Source: Pseudonocardiales bacterium
GTDB taxonomy: Bacteria; Actinomycetota; Actinomycetes; Mycobacteriales; Pseudonocardiaceae
NCBI GenBank assembly: GCA_019243635.1
Contig: JAFAUB010000045.1
Span: 1 to 64,000, forward strand
Reading direction: 5' to 3'
Length of the DNA stretch: 64,000 nt
The translations under genes were made by a program, and so were the position numbers. Below the pieces are notes generated by a model. The model saw only the letters and a program-made list of their open reading frames with translations, searched no databases and was not told the DNA's origin. Every line of letters starts with the position of its first letter. Position 1 is the stretch's first letter. Below, piece by piece: positions 1-9,326 of the stretch.

Positions 1-6
1 AGGCGC

Positions 7-78
7 GGCGGAGTGGCCGAGTGGCTTAGGCAAGGGCCTGCAAAGCCCTGTACGCGGGTTCGATTCCCGCCTCCGCCT
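7..78 (+). tRNA. tRNA-Cys (GCA)
   Basis: Cloverleaf readable by eye. The seven-base acceptor arm 7-13 pairs with 71-77, and the T-arm carries GGTTCGATTCC. The anticodon loop CTGCAAA at 38-44 holds anticodon GCA at 40-42. Discriminator base U at 78 is the tRNA-Cys identity base. No CCA is encoded. It lies 1 nt ahead of tRNA-Val; actinobacteria often carry a Gly-Cys-Val tRNA cluster, so a tRNA-Gly may lie just outside the window (inference). Confidence 0.95.
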
Positions 79-79
79 C

Positions 80-154
80 GGGCGATTAGCTCAGTGGGAG
101 AGCGCTACCTTGACACGGTAGAGGTCACTGGTTCAATCCCAGTATCGCCCACCA
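80..154 (+). tRNA. tRNA-Val (GAC), CCA encoded
   Basis: Acceptor arm 80-86 pairs with 144-150. The anticodon stem 105-109/117-121 encloses loop TTGACAC with anticodon GAC at 112-114. Discriminator A is at 151 and CCA is encoded at 152-154. It follows tRNA-Cys by 1 nt and is probably co-transcribed with it. Confidence 0.95.
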
Positions 155-431
155 GCCCAAACGGTCCCACTGGGCGGCATCGCCGGAACCGATGAGCCAA
201 CGATTCGAGGTCGCTGGCCCGGTCGGGTCATCCTCGTCATCAGGGTCGTCCCCCTCCCCTGACTCGTCGGTGAACACGATGGCGGCCAGCGCCGGCACGA
301 AACGACAGCCGGTTCAGGGCGCTGCGCAACGCGCTCGGGTACGTCACACTGAACCGACAGGCCGACCTGTGGGCAGCTCGCCAGCACCCCGAGCCGCCCA
401 CAGGTCCAGGTCGGTTGCCAAGGAGGTAGCC

Positions 432-1469
432 ATGCCGGCAGTGACCGTGAACGACATCCTCGCCCTGCCGCGCATCCCGGCCGTGGACCCGGCCACCGCC
501 GTCGAGCGGCCGGTCCGCTCGGTGACCACAGCGCCGAGCGGCTTTGAGGGCGAGGGCTTCCCGGTCCGGCGCGCGTTCGCCGGGGTCAGCATGCGTGACC
601 TCGACCCGTTCGTGCACATGGACCAGATGGGCGAGGTGGACTACGCCCCAGGCGAGCCCAAAGGCACCCCCTGGCATCCACACCGCGGTTTCGAGACCGT
701 CACCTACATCATCGACGGTATCTTCGACCACCAGGACTCCAACGGTGGTGGGGGGCGGATCACCAACGGGGACACCCAGTGGATGACCGCCGGAGCCGGG
801 ATCCTGCACATCGAGGCGCCACCGGAGCAGCTGGTGATCTCCGGGGGGTTGTTCCACGGCATCCAGCTGTGGGTGAACCTGCCCGCGGCGAGCAAGTGGA
901 ACCCGCCCCGATACCAGGACATCCGCGGCCGGCAGGCGAGGCTGCTCTCCTCACCAGACGGTGGCGCGCTGGTTCGGGTGATCGCTGGACAGGTCGCCGG
1001 CTACGCCGGCCCCGGTTGGACATTCACGCCGATAACCATGATCCACGCCACGGTCAGCCCCGGTGCGACGCTCGAGCTGCCCTGGCAGGCGGGGTTCAAC
1101 GCGCTGGCCTACGTGCTGGCCGGGCGAGGCGACGTCGGCGCCGAGCACTGGCCGGTCCACGACGGGCAGCTGGCCGTGTTCGGATCAGGCGACACCGTTC
1201 GTATCGCCGCTGACACCATGCAGGATGGCCATCACCCGAACCTTGAGGTACTGATGCTCGGAGGACGGCCCATCGGTGAGCCAGTGGTGCACTACGGCCC
1301 GTTCGTGATGAACACCAAGCAGGAGATCGCCCAGGCGGTAGCCGACTACCAAGCCGGCCGGCTCGGCCGGATCCCCGCCCAGCCGGTACCCCATCGCCAT
1401 GCCGACGACGTGACGCTGCCCTACCTCGACGCCGGGCCCAGGGCGAGAGAAGGCAGGTCCGGCCACTAG
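432..1469 (+). CDS. Pirin family bicupin protein
   Basis: Cupin-fold metalloprotein of the pirin/quercetinase family, 345 aa. The N-terminal cupin shows the pirin metal-site pattern: WHPHRGFET with His82 and His84, then MTAGAGILHIE with His126 and Glu128. The C-terminal cupin is more divergent, as is usual. Members bind Fe(II) or similar metals and some have quercetin 2,3-dioxygenase activity; the natural substrate cannot be told from sequence. I chose ATG 432 because AGGAGG at 421-426 sits 5 nt upstream; the frame stays open to 192, but that extension is not pirin-like. It stands alone after the tRNAs, with a 575-nt gap behind it. Confidence 0.9.
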   Translation: MPAVTVNDILALPRIPAVDPATAVERPVRSVTTAPSGFEGEGFPVRRAFAGVSMRDLDPFVHMDQMGEVDYAPGEPKGTPWHPHRGFETVTYIIDGIFDHQDSNGGGGRITNGDTQWMTAGAGILHIEAPPEQLVISGGLFHGIQLWVNLPAASKWNPPRYQDIRGRQARLLSSPDGGALVRVIAGQVAGYAGPGWTFTPITMIHATVSPGATLELPWQAGFNALAYVLAGRGDVGAEHWPVHDGQLAVFGSGDTVRIAADTMQDGHHPNLEVLMLGGRPIGEPVVHYGPFVMNTKQEIAQAVADYQAGRLGRIPAQPVPHRHADDVTLPYLDAGPRAREGRSGH

Positions 1470-2044
1470 CGGCGGGCTACCGGTGTGACCCCGCGCTCGG
1501 CCGAGGTGTCGAAGCTTCGCGACGAGGAATGCGACCGGCGGATCGGCGAGTCAGGAGTCACTGGTAGACAAGGGTGGAAAACCTCCGCATGTTCGATCAC
1601 GTAATGGCAGCCGCCGGAAACACCTCACCACCACACGCACCATGAGAAACTCTCATCAGCCCGACAAGGACATCTCACACAAACCCTACGTCGGTATGCC
1701 GACCCTCGGAGGAACGCACACGGCGACGTCGGTTGTCCACATCGCGTCCCGGCAGATCGGCACCGGGTTCTTTCACGAAAGCAAACCGGACGTGCTATTC
1801 GGCCAGGCGAGCTACTACTGCGAGTTCGTGTCCCAGCCGCGACAGCTGGATCGCATGACGAGAGGATGGCACTGTCGCACTAAAGCGTAGGCGTCCTCAC
1901 GCTGCCGCAAAGTGAAGAGAAATACCTCTCGGGAACCCTTGGAGAAGCATAAATCTGACGGCCCGACGCGGGGCTTTGGGCGGGCAGGTGTCACAGGTAG
2001 GGTGGACCGACCGCTTAATGCGACAGTACCCTGAGGAGTCCGTT
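1470..2044. other. 575-nt gap, lower GC, no convincing gene
   Basis: Between pirin and the SDR gene. An 82-codon frame starts at ATG 1642 and ends at 1890, but it has no ribosome binding site and no family I recognise, and its codons are less GC-biased at position three than those of its neighbours. It could be a remnant of an acquired or decayed gene. The last ~80 nt probably hold the SDR promoter. I see no tRNA, hairpin terminator or IS ends. Confidence 0.5.
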
Positions 2045-2833
2045 ATGGATTTGAACCTGTCCGGCAAGGTCGCCGTCGTCACCGGCGCCGGCAAGGGAAT
2101 CGGCCTGGCTATTACCCGATCGCTGGCGGCCGAGGGGGTGAGCGTGATCGCGGGAGCCCGGAACGGCAGCGACGAGCTGTCCGAGCTCGCCTCACGATCC
2201 ACGGTCCACCCGGTGCTGGTGGACCTGACCACTCCGTACGGCCCGACCCGACTCGTCGAGGACGCAACCCGGACGTTCGGTGGCTTGGACATCCTGGTCA
2301 ACAATGTCGGTGCGGTACGCCCACGGCTCGACGGGTTCCTGGCGCTCACCGACGACGACTGGGACTGGGCGCTGACTATCAACTTCCTCGCCGCGGTCCG
2401 AACCACCCGCGCCGCACTGCCGTACCTACTCGACCGGGCTCCCGCCACGATCGTCACCGTGAGCTCGGTCAACGCGTTCCTGCCGGACCCGGCGGTCATC
2501 GACTACAGCGCCGCCAAGGGCGCGCTGACCAACTTCTGCAAGTCCCTGTCCAAGGAGCTCGGCCCTCAAGGGGTGCGGGTCAACACCGTCAGTCCTGGCC
2601 CGGTCGAGACCGACCTGTGGCTCGGGGACGACGGAGTCGCCGCCACCGTCGCCCGAGCCAAGGACGGCCATCCCGAAGAGGTCGCCAAGCGGGCCGCCGC
2701 CGAAGCGTCGACCGGCCGCTTCACCCACCCGCAGGAGGTCGCCGACCTCGTACTGCTACTAGCCAGTGATCGGGCCGGCAACGTCACCGGCACCGACGTC
2801 CTCATCGACGGGGGGTTGGTCAAGACCCTGTGA
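2045..2833 (+). CDS. SDR family NAD(P)-dependent oxidoreductase
   Basis: Classical short-chain dehydrogenase/reductase, 262 aa. It has the cofactor motif TGAGKGIG (residues 13-20), NNVG (86-89, a variant of NNAG), catalytic Ser in VSSVNAF (about 140), and YSAAK with Tyr154 and Lys158. The C-terminal DVLIDGG is typical of the FabG/glucose-1-dehydrogenase-like branch. The substrate is unknown. ATG 2045 is chosen because GAGGAG at 2033-2038 is 6 nt upstream; an in-frame start 69 nt earlier has no such site. It appears monocistronic, and a separate promoter for the next gene follows immediately. Confidence 0.9.
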   Translation: MDLNLSGKVAVVTGAGKGIGLAITRSLAAEGVSVIAGARNGSDELSELASRSTVHPVLVDLTTPYGPTRLVEDATRTFGGLDILVNNVGAVRPRLDGFLALTDDDWDWALTINFLAAVRTTRAALPYLLDRAPATIVTVSSVNAFLPDPAVIDYSAAKGALTNFCKSLSKELGPQGVRVNTVSPGPVETDLWLGDDGVAATVARAKDGHPEEVAKRAAAEASTGRFTHPQEVADLVLLLASDRAGNVTGTDVLIDGGLVKTL

Positions 2834-2871
2834 CCCGTTCGGCGGGGCTGCGGGGACGGCCACGTTGTTCT

Positions 2872-2899
2872 TTGATCGCGGCCCGTTCAGGGCTATGAT
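2872..2899 (+). promoter_or_regulatory. Sigma-A type promoter with leaderless start
   Basis: TTGATC at 2872-2877 and TATGAT at 2894-2899 are separated by 16 nt. The -10 box ends 8 nt before GTG 2908, so transcription should begin at or next to the start codon. No Shine-Dalgarno sequence precedes that GTG. The leaderless transcript is an inference from spacing. Confidence 0.6.
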
Positions 2900-2907
2900 C
2901 GACACCT

Positions 2908-3885
2908 GTGCGCGGAGCCCAGGATGACGACTTAGTCCCCCTGCACCAACCCTTCGAGACAGCACTGCGCGGATTCAACCGAAGACAGGTTCTGGAGCAC
3001 CTCGAATCGCTCGATGGCCGCATCGCGATGGTTGCGGCCGATCGAGATGCGGCCCTGACCCAGGTCGCCGAGCTCAGCAGGGTGCTGAGCCACCTTCGGT
3101 CAGCGAGCGAGGATCTGCGCCGGAAGACGGATAAGGCGACGTCGCGGGTTGAGCGCATCCTGGCTACCCCGATGACCGGGGCCAGCGCCCGGATCCAGCG
3201 CATCATGCGGCTGGCCGAGGAGGAGGCAGCCGAGTTCGAGGCCCATGCCGAGGCAGAGATCACCGCGCGGGTCGCCCGCGCCGAGAGGGACATCGCCGAC
3301 CTGAGAGCCCGCGCCGACGACGAGATCACGAGGCTGCGAGCGCATGCCGGCCGCGAGGCCAAGTCGTTACTCGACCATGCGAGACAGCAGCGCGATCAGC
3401 TCGAGACGGACTCCGCCGCGCGCCGGCGGACCGGCGAGCGGGATGCGGCGCAGGCGATCGCGCAACGTGAGTCCACGGCGAGCGCCCGGATCCGGGACAG
3501 TGAGCGGCGCGTCATCGCCGGCGTGCACCTCATGCTCAGGGTGATCGGCGAGGGGCTGTCGAGCCGGATCCGCGCGGTCGAACACGACGAGTCGGCGCTG
3601 CGCGAGCTGCGAGCCCAGGTTGCGGACGAGGTGAGCACGCTCGAGGCGTTGCGCACCGAGGTCACCGCTGCAGTGGCCGCCGCGCATCAGCTGTTGGAGG
3701 AGGCGCTCGAGCAGGTCCACGAGCCCTCGGAGCAGAGGAGCGCCCAGCGGAGCACCGGCGAGCGCCCCGAGGTTCTCGGATCCTCACAACCTCCAGTGCC
3801 GATCCAGCGCGGTGCTGAGGGCGGGACGGTGTACCTGCTGAACGCCGGCGCCGAGGAGCGGCGATCACCTCGCACCTCCCGCTGA
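2908..3885 (+). CDS. DivIVA-like coiled-coil protein
   Basis: Cytoplasmic 325-aa protein, largely coiled coil. The N-terminal ~45 residues (QPFETALRGFNRRQVLEHL and following) resemble the DivIVA N-terminal module; residues ~45-250 are Ala/Glu/Arg-rich heptads, and the tail is disordered. In actinobacteria such proteins act as polar or cytoskeletal scaffolds beside Wag31/DivIVA; the canonical wag31 is also present at 50288-51079, so this is an additional paralogue-like protein. No enzyme motif is seen. The GTG start is supported by the promoter placed for a leaderless mRNA. Its stop TGA at 3883-3885 overlaps the probable rocD start, suggesting coupling. Confidence 0.7.
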   Translation: MRGAQDDDLVPLHQPFETALRGFNRRQVLEHLESLDGRIAMVAADRDAALTQVAELSRVLSHLRSASEDLRRKTDKATSRVERILATPMTGASARIQRIMRLAEEEAAEFEAHAEAEITARVARAERDIADLRARADDEITRLRAHAGREAKSLLDHARQQRDQLETDSAARRRTGERDAAQAIAQRESTASARIRDSERRVIAGVHLMLRVIGEGLSSRIRAVEHDESALRELRAQVADEVSTLEALRTEVTAAVAAAHQLLEEALEQVHEPSEQRSAQRSTGERPEVLGSSQPPVPIQRGAEGGTVYLLNAGAEERRSPRTSR

Positions 3886-5080
3886 GCGCCACCGACCTCA
3901 TCGACACCGACGAGCGGTGGAGTACGCACAACTACCATCCGCTACCGGTGGTGATCACCTCCGCTGAGGGTGCCTGGGTCACCGACGTGACAGGCCGGCG
4001 TTACCTCGATCTCCTCGCCGGCTACTCGGCGCTGAACTTCGGGCACCGGCATCCGGCCTTGGTGGCCGCCGCGGTGGACCAGCTGGGGCGGGTGACGTTG
4101 ACCTCGCGGGCGTTTCATCACGACCTGCTCGGCGCGTTCTGCCGGGAGCTCGCCCAGCTGACCGGAACCGAGATGGTGCTGCCGATGAACACCGGTGCCG
4201 AGGCCGTCGAGTCCGCGATCAAGACGGCCCGGTTGTGGGCTCACCGGGTCAAGGGTGTCCCGGAGGGCACCGCTGAGATCGTGGTCGCGGAGGGGAACTT
4301 CCACGGCCGCACGACCACCATCGTCTCGTTCTCCACCGACGAGGTGGCCCGGGCCGGGTTCGGCCCGTTCACCCCCGGCTTCATCGTGGTGCCCTACGGC
4401 GACCTCGACGCGTTACGCGCTGCGATGACGTCCCGGACAGCGGCGGTGCTCCTGGAGCCCGTGCAGGGCGAGGCGGGAGTGCTGGTCCCGCCGCCGGGTT
4501 ACCTGGCCGGAGTCCGCGCGGCCTGCGACGACGCGGGCGCGCTCATGATCGCCGACGAGATCCAGTCAGGGCTGGCTCGTACCGGCGAGCTGCTGGCGCT
4601 GGACCATGACGACGTGCGGGCCGACCTGTACACCCTGGGCAAGGCGCTGGGCGGGGGGATCCTGCCGGTCTCGGCCGTGGTGGGACGGCACGCGGTGCTG
4701 GGTGTGCTGCGCCCCGGGGAGCACGGATCAACCTTCGGCGGCAACCCGCTGGCCTGCGCGGTCGGTCGCGCGGTGATCGCCCTGCTGGCGAGCGGGGAGT
4801 TCCAGTCCCGCTCCCGGGAGCTGGGCGCGTACCTACACACCAGGCTGCGCACGCTGGTCGAGCACGGGGTCGCACAGGTCACCGGCCGAGGGCTGTGGGC
4901 CGGCGTGCACATCGCTCCCGGCGGCCCGACCGGACGCATGGCGGCGGAAGCCCTGATGGCCCGAGGCGTCCTGTGCAAGGAGAACATGCCGCGACACTGC
5001 GCATCGCTCCCCCGCTAGTGATCACCCGCGACGACCTGGACATCGCCCTCAACGCCATCACCGACGTCCTCCCGCACTGA
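3882..5080 (+). pseudogene. rocD: Ornithine aminotransferase, frameshifted near C-terminus
   Basis: Class III PLP aminotransferase (ornithine to glutamate semialdehyde). Homology starts upstream of the first GTG (3948): codons from 3882 read L-S-A-T-D-L-I-D then DERWSTHNYHPLPVV, the usual family N-terminus, but no ATG/GTG/TTG occurs there. CTG at 3882 overlaps the previous stop as CTGA; ATC 3864 follows GAGGAG (3853-3858) by 5 nt. Core motifs are intact: ADEIQSGLARTG and the PLP lysine in TLGKALGGG. At about 4991-4994 one base appears missing: the main frame ends at 5018 after a nonsense tail, while the next frame continues with RIAPPLVITRDDLDIALN to 5080, the normal C-terminus. True pseudogene, or sequencing error. 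Confidence 0.75.
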
Positions 5081-5183
5081 CCCCAGCCGCCATCCGGAGC
5101 CGAACCTCGGCAAGGTCACGGCAGGATTACCGGGAGGCTGTCAGGATCGCGAGACCGACCCGACCCGAATGCTAGGAGAGTTC

Positions 5184-6746
5184 GTGCGCCACCGGATCCC
5201 GCAGTGTCTGGGGGTGCTGATGACACTGCTGGTGATGGTGCTGACGGGGGGCTGCACCGCAGGACCATCGAACCGGCCGTCGGTGGCGGTGCGGGATACC
5301 GACCTGCCCCCGCAACGCCCCCCGCAGGCTTCGCCCAGTAGCCCGCCACTGCCACCGACCGGCGAGTACAACCGCGACTCGCTGCCCTGGCGGGACTGCA
5401 CCAGCACGATCGGTGCCGCGCTCGGCATGGCAAGCCCACGGCGGGTGGAGTGCACCGAGCTTCGGGTCGACGCCACGGTGGTGGCACCAGCGTTCGGGAA
5501 TGTCCTCAAGCTGGATCTCAGCCGGGTCGGCGACGGCCCGGCCCCGCTCGTGGTGCTCGGCGAGGCGTCCGGGGAGCCCGGGACCGTCCGGGCCGCCCGG
5601 CTGGCCCAGCAGCTGCCGCCCGCGCTCCTGGACCGCTTCACCCTGATCGGGATGGCTCGTCGCGGAACCGGGCCGAGCGACCCGCTGGACTGCATACCGG
5701 GCACCACCCGGAACCTGATCGTCGGCAGCGATCCCGACGCGGGCCGGCCTGCGCTGCTGGACTCGCTGCTCGACACCACCCGCACCGCGATCCAGACCTG
5801 CGTGCAGGATCTGGGCGAGGTGCTCACCACGATCAACTCCACGGGCACAGCCGAGGACCTCGAGCAGCTCCGGATCGTCCTGAACGCCCCAGTGCTCAAC
5901 CTGGTCTCGCACGGTGAGGCGTCCCGGGCGGTGACCGACTTCCTCCACCGGTATCCCAGCTCCACCGGCCGGGTCGTGCTCGACGGAGCCGTTGACCCGA
6001 CCCTCGACGACGTGAGCGCAACGGAGGCCACACTCCTGGCCGCGGACGCCGGCTACACCGCGTTCGCCGCCGACTGCGTGACCCGAGGCTGCCCGTTGGG
6101 ATCAGACCCTCGCGGGGCCCTGCTGGCCTTGGCCGAGGCGCTGCGCACGGCCCCGCTGCGGGCCGGGTGGCAGCGGGTCACCGCGGGTATCGCCTATCAG
6201 GCAGTGCTCGAGACGGTCGGTGACCCTCAGCGCTGGCCGCAGCTGTCCCACGCGCTGGCGGCCGCCCGGGACGGGGACGGGGCCGAGCTGGCCGCGCTCG
6301 TGGCGCCGGTCCTGGCCAACGACCGCGGGCTGCCGGCACGTTTCGACCCCGCCCTGGCGACGCACTGCAACGACACCGCGACCAGGGTCTCCCCCGAGCG
6401 CGCCCAGCAGCTGGCGCGTCAGTGGGGGCAACGCTCCGCGCTGTTCGGGTCCCTGTTCGCGGCGCGGCTGCTGTGGTGCAGCGCGTGGCCGGTGCCCTCG
6501 GCGCCACCGGTGGGGCCGCCGGACCGGGCACTGCCACCGGTGCTCGTGGTGGCCACCGCCGGGGACCCGGTGACCCCGGCCGAAGGGGCCACGCGCACCG
6601 CGCAGTCGCTGCCCTCAGCAACGCTGGTGAGCTGGGAAGGCCAGGCGCATGGCGCGTTACCTCGCAGCTCCTGCGTCGTCGACCTGGTCACCCGCTTCCT
6701 GATGGATGCCTCGATACCCAGGCAAGGCACACTGTGTCCGCCGTAG
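5184..6746 (+). CDS. Secreted alpha/beta-hydrolase lipoprotein (TAP-like)
   Basis: 520-aa predicted lipoprotein. The signal sequence runs through LMTLLVMVLTGGC, with lipobox LTGGC, placing the mature protein on the outer face of the membrane. The body matches the actinobacterial alpha/beta-hydrolase family with a C-terminal TAP-like domain (tripeptidyl-aminopeptidase-like). Recognisable parts are GMARRGTGPSDPLDC, a nucleophile-elbow region around LVSHGEAS (GxSxG is degenerate: SHGEA), and the C-terminal VATAGDPVTPAEGA with the acidic residue and GQAHG with the His. Because the nucleophile region is atypical, activity is uncertain. GTG 5184 is preferred: AGGAG at 5174-5178 lies 5 nt before it, whereas ATG 5169 overlaps this site. 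copA starts 31 nt downstream. Confidence 0.75.
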   Translation: MRHRIPQCLGVLMTLLVMVLTGGCTAGPSNRPSVAVRDTDLPPQRPPQASPSSPPLPPTGEYNRDSLPWRDCTSTIGAALGMASPRRVECTELRVDATVVAPAFGNVLKLDLSRVGDGPAPLVVLGEASGEPGTVRAARLAQQLPPALLDRFTLIGMARRGTGPSDPLDCIPGTTRNLIVGSDPDAGRPALLDSLLDTTRTAIQTCVQDLGEVLTTINSTGTAEDLEQLRIVLNAPVLNLVSHGEASRAVTDFLHRYPSSTGRVVLDGAVDPTLDDVSATEATLLAADAGYTAFAADCVTRGCPLGSDPRGALLALAEALRTAPLRAGWQRVTAGIAYQAVLETVGDPQRWPQLSHALAAARDGDGAELAALVAPVLANDRGLPARFDPALATHCNDTATRVSPERAQQLARQWGQRSALFGSLFAARLLWCSAWPVPSAPPVGPPDRALPPVLVVATAGDPVTPAEGATRTAQSLPSATLVSWEGQAHGALPRSSCVVDLVTRFLMDASIPRQGTLCPP

Positions 6747-6777
6747 CTGTTCGCTGTTCACGAGGAGGTGGACCGGA

Positions 6778-9156
6778 ATGATGCCGTTGACCTCCTCGGT
6801 CGACCAGCCGTCGCCCGCGGTGCGGTCGATCGAGCTGTCCATCGGGGGTATGACGTGCGCGGCATGCGCGGCACGGGTGGAGCGCATGCTCAACAAGCTC
6901 GACGGCGTACGGGCCAGCGTGAACTACGCGACAGAGAAAGCCAGCGTGGCGACCCGCGCCGAGGTGGGGGTCGCAGAGCTGATCGCCCAGGTGGAGCGGG
7001 CCGGCTACCGCGCCGCGCCGATCGAGCCCGACCAGCCGGCGGCCGACGAGACGACCGATGGCCCGGTTCGGTACCTGTTGCGTCGGCTGGTGGTGGCGCT
7101 GCTGCTCGGGGTGCCGCTGGGAGATCTGTCCATGACGGTGGTGTTCCTGCCCTCGACGCGGTTCACCGGATGGCAATGGGTGCTGCTGGCGATGACCTTG
7201 CCGGTAGTGACGTGGTGTGCCTGGCCGTTTCACCGTAAGGCCGTCGTCGCCGCGAGGCATGGCTCGACCTCGATGGACACCCTGGTGTCGTTGGGGATCA
7301 CTGCGGCCAGCTGCTGGTCGGTCTACACGATGTTCGTCGACAACGGGTTCGTCGACAACGGGTTCGGGGACGACGGTGCGGCGCAACGTCTCGACAGCGG
7401 CTGGGGACTGATCTTCCGGCCCGCCGGCTCCATCTACCTCGACGTGGCCGTCGGTGTGACGATCTTCCTGCTCGGTGGGCGGTTGTTCGAGGCGCGGGCC
7501 AAGCGGCGGGCCGGTGGCGCGCTGAGCGGATTGGCCAGGATCGGTGCGCGGGAGGTGTCCGTTCGGCGGGAGGACGGGCGGGAGTACCGCATCCCGGTCG
7601 CGCAGCTGCGCATCGGCGATCACTTCGTGGTCCGCCCCGGCGAGACCATCGCGACCGACGGCGAGGTGGTGCTGGGCCACAGCGGGGTGGACAGCAGCGC
7701 GATGACCGGGGAGTCGGCGCCCCTGGAGGTGTCCGAGGGCGACCCGGTCATCGGCGGCACCATCGCTCGCGGCGGCCGGCTTGTCGTCCGCGCCACCACA
7801 GTGGGCGAGGACACCCAGCTGGCCCAGCTGGTGCGGCTGGTCGAGCAGGCGCAGAACGACAAGGCGGGCGTCCAGCGGCTCGCGGACCGCATCTGCGGGG
7901 TGTTCGTTCCACTCGTGCTCGCCTTGGCGGTCCTGACCTTCCTGAGCTGGCTGGTCATCGGCGGGTCGGTCGAGCCCGCGTTCAGCTCCGCACTAGCGGT
8001 ACTGATCATCGCTTGCCCGTGTGCGCTGGGTCTGGCCACGCCGACGGCTCTCATGGTGGCCTCCGGGCGCGGAGCGGAACTGGGCATCTTCATCAAGGGT
8101 CACCAGGCGTTGGAGTCGGCCAAGGCCATCGACACGGTGGTGTGGGACAAGACGGGAACCATCACCACCGGCCGGATGACGGTGACCGATGTCGCCCTGG
8201 CGCAGGGAACCCCGGCCGCGGGCACCGACCTGGACATGCTGCTGCGTCACGCCGGCGCCGTGGAGGACGCCTCCGAACACGCCGTTGCCACCGCGATCAG
8301 TGCGCTGGCTCGGGCCGGACTGGGCGAGATCCCGCCGGTCGCGGACTTCACCAGCCTGTCCGGTCTCGGGGCCCGGGGCGTGGTCGAGGGGCAGGAAGTG
8401 CTGGTCGGATCGGCGCGGCTGCTGACCGCGCACGACATCCCGGTGCCAGCCGCGCTGGAGCATCAGCGGGTCCACTGGGAGCAGCGGGGCGCCACGACCG
8501 TGGTGGTGGCCGCGGGCGGCGTGGTTGAGGGCGCTTTCGCGCTGGCCGACACGGTGCGACCCAGCGCGGAAGCCGCAGTCACCGAGCTGGTCGGACTCGG
8601 GCTGCGCACGGTACTGCTCACCGGTGACAACGAGGCCACCGCTGCGACGGTCGCCGCCCAGGTCGGCATCGACGAGGTGATCGCGCAGGTGCTGCCGCGC
8701 GACAAGGCCGCCGTGATCGAGTCGCTGCAGGCCCAGGGACGCTCCGTGGCCATGGTCGGAGACGGCGTCAACGACGCGCCCGCGCTGGCCCGCGCCGACC
8801 TCGGCTTGGCGGTCGTCTCCGGCACCGACGTCGCGCTCGGCGCCGCCGATCTGATCCTGATGCGCAACGACCTGACCGTGGTTCCCAGCGCGATCAAGCT
8901 CGCTCGGAGCACCCTGCGCACCATTCACAGCAACCTCGCCTGGGCGTTCAGCTACAACATCGCCGCGCTGCCGCTGGCGGCCCTCGGCCTGCTCAACCCT
9001 CTGATCGCCGGTGGCGCCATGACACTGTCCTCACTGTTCGTCGTGTCGAACAGCCTGCGACTGCGCAGGTTCGCCCGGGACAAGACCGCGCAGGCACGCG
9101 GTAATGCCAGGTGTCCGTCACCCGCCGTCATCACAGAAGACGGTCCTACACTGTAG
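6778..9156 (+). CDS. copA: Copper-translocating P1B-type ATPase
   Basis: Integral membrane Cu(+) exporter, 792 aa. It has a single N-terminal heavy-metal domain with GGMTCAAC (Cys27, Cys30), eight predicted TM helices, the intramembrane CPC in IIACPCALGLATPTA, phosphorylation motif DKTGTITTG (~460), TGDN, and the hinge GDGVNDAP (~660). The last helices show the IB-1 signature (AFSYNIAALP, and MTLSSLFVVSNSLRL), which predicts monovalent copper. The SEHP motif reads SEHAV, so the usual Pro is Ala. A short duplicated NGFVDN/NGFGDD segment lies in the second periplasmic loop. ATG 6778 (or 6781) follows GAGGAGG at 6762-6768. No chaperone or CsoR gene is adjacent. Confidence 0.92.
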   Translation: MMPLTSSVDQPSPAVRSIELSIGGMTCAACAARVERMLNKLDGVRASVNYATEKASVATRAEVGVAELIAQVERAGYRAAPIEPDQPAADETTDGPVRYLLRRLVVALLLGVPLGDLSMTVVFLPSTRFTGWQWVLLAMTLPVVTWCAWPFHRKAVVAARHGSTSMDTLVSLGITAASCWSVYTMFVDNGFVDNGFGDDGAAQRLDSGWGLIFRPAGSIYLDVAVGVTIFLLGGRLFEARAKRRAGGALSGLARIGAREVSVRREDGREYRIPVAQLRIGDHFVVRPGETIATDGEVVLGHSGVDSSAMTGESAPLEVSEGDPVIGGTIARGGRLVVRATTVGEDTQLAQLVRLVEQAQNDKAGVQRLADRICGVFVPLVLALAVLTFLSWLVIGGSVEPAFSSALAVLIIACPCALGLATPTALMVASGRGAELGIFIKGHQALESAKAIDTVVWDKTGTITTGRMTVTDVALAQGTPAAGTDLDMLLRHAGAVEDASEHAVATAISALARAGLGEIPPVADFTSLSGLGARGVVEGQEVLVGSARLLTAHDIPVPAALEHQRVHWEQRGATTVVVAAGGVVEGAFALADTVRPSAEAAVTELVGLGLRTVLLTGDNEATAATVAAQVGIDEVIAQVLPRDKAAVIESLQAQGRSVAMVGDGVNDAPALARADLGLAVVSGTDVALGAADLILMRNDLTVVPSAIKLARSTLRTIHSNLAWAFSYNIAALPLAALGLLNPLIAGGAMTLSSLFVVSNSLRLRRFARDKTAQARGNARCPSPAVITEDGPTL

Positions 9157-9326
9157 CGTTCGGCGACCATGAGGACTGCCAGGTCGACATGTTCTTTGAA
9201 CTACCTGGCACATGTCGGCACGGCAGTCATCAAGCGGGTCGCCGCAAAGCTCCTCGAACAGGGCCCCCTCCAACTCACTTAAAAGGACCGTCCTCCGCGA
9301 ACTCGGTGTTGCGCCCGGGGAAATAT
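9157..9326. other. Intergenic, possible gene remnant
   Basis: 170 nt between copA and convergent hicB. On the plus strand the codons around 9206-9280 read AVIKRVAAKLLEQG before TAA, which has the look of a helical coding remnant, but no start, ribosome binding site or family is visible. No strong terminator hairpin is seen. Confidence 0.3.

Noticed and set aside
7325-7375. Direct repeat in copA as a possible insertion
   Set aside because: It is an in-frame duplication (NGFVDN/NGFGDD) in a periplasmic loop and leaves all motifs intact.
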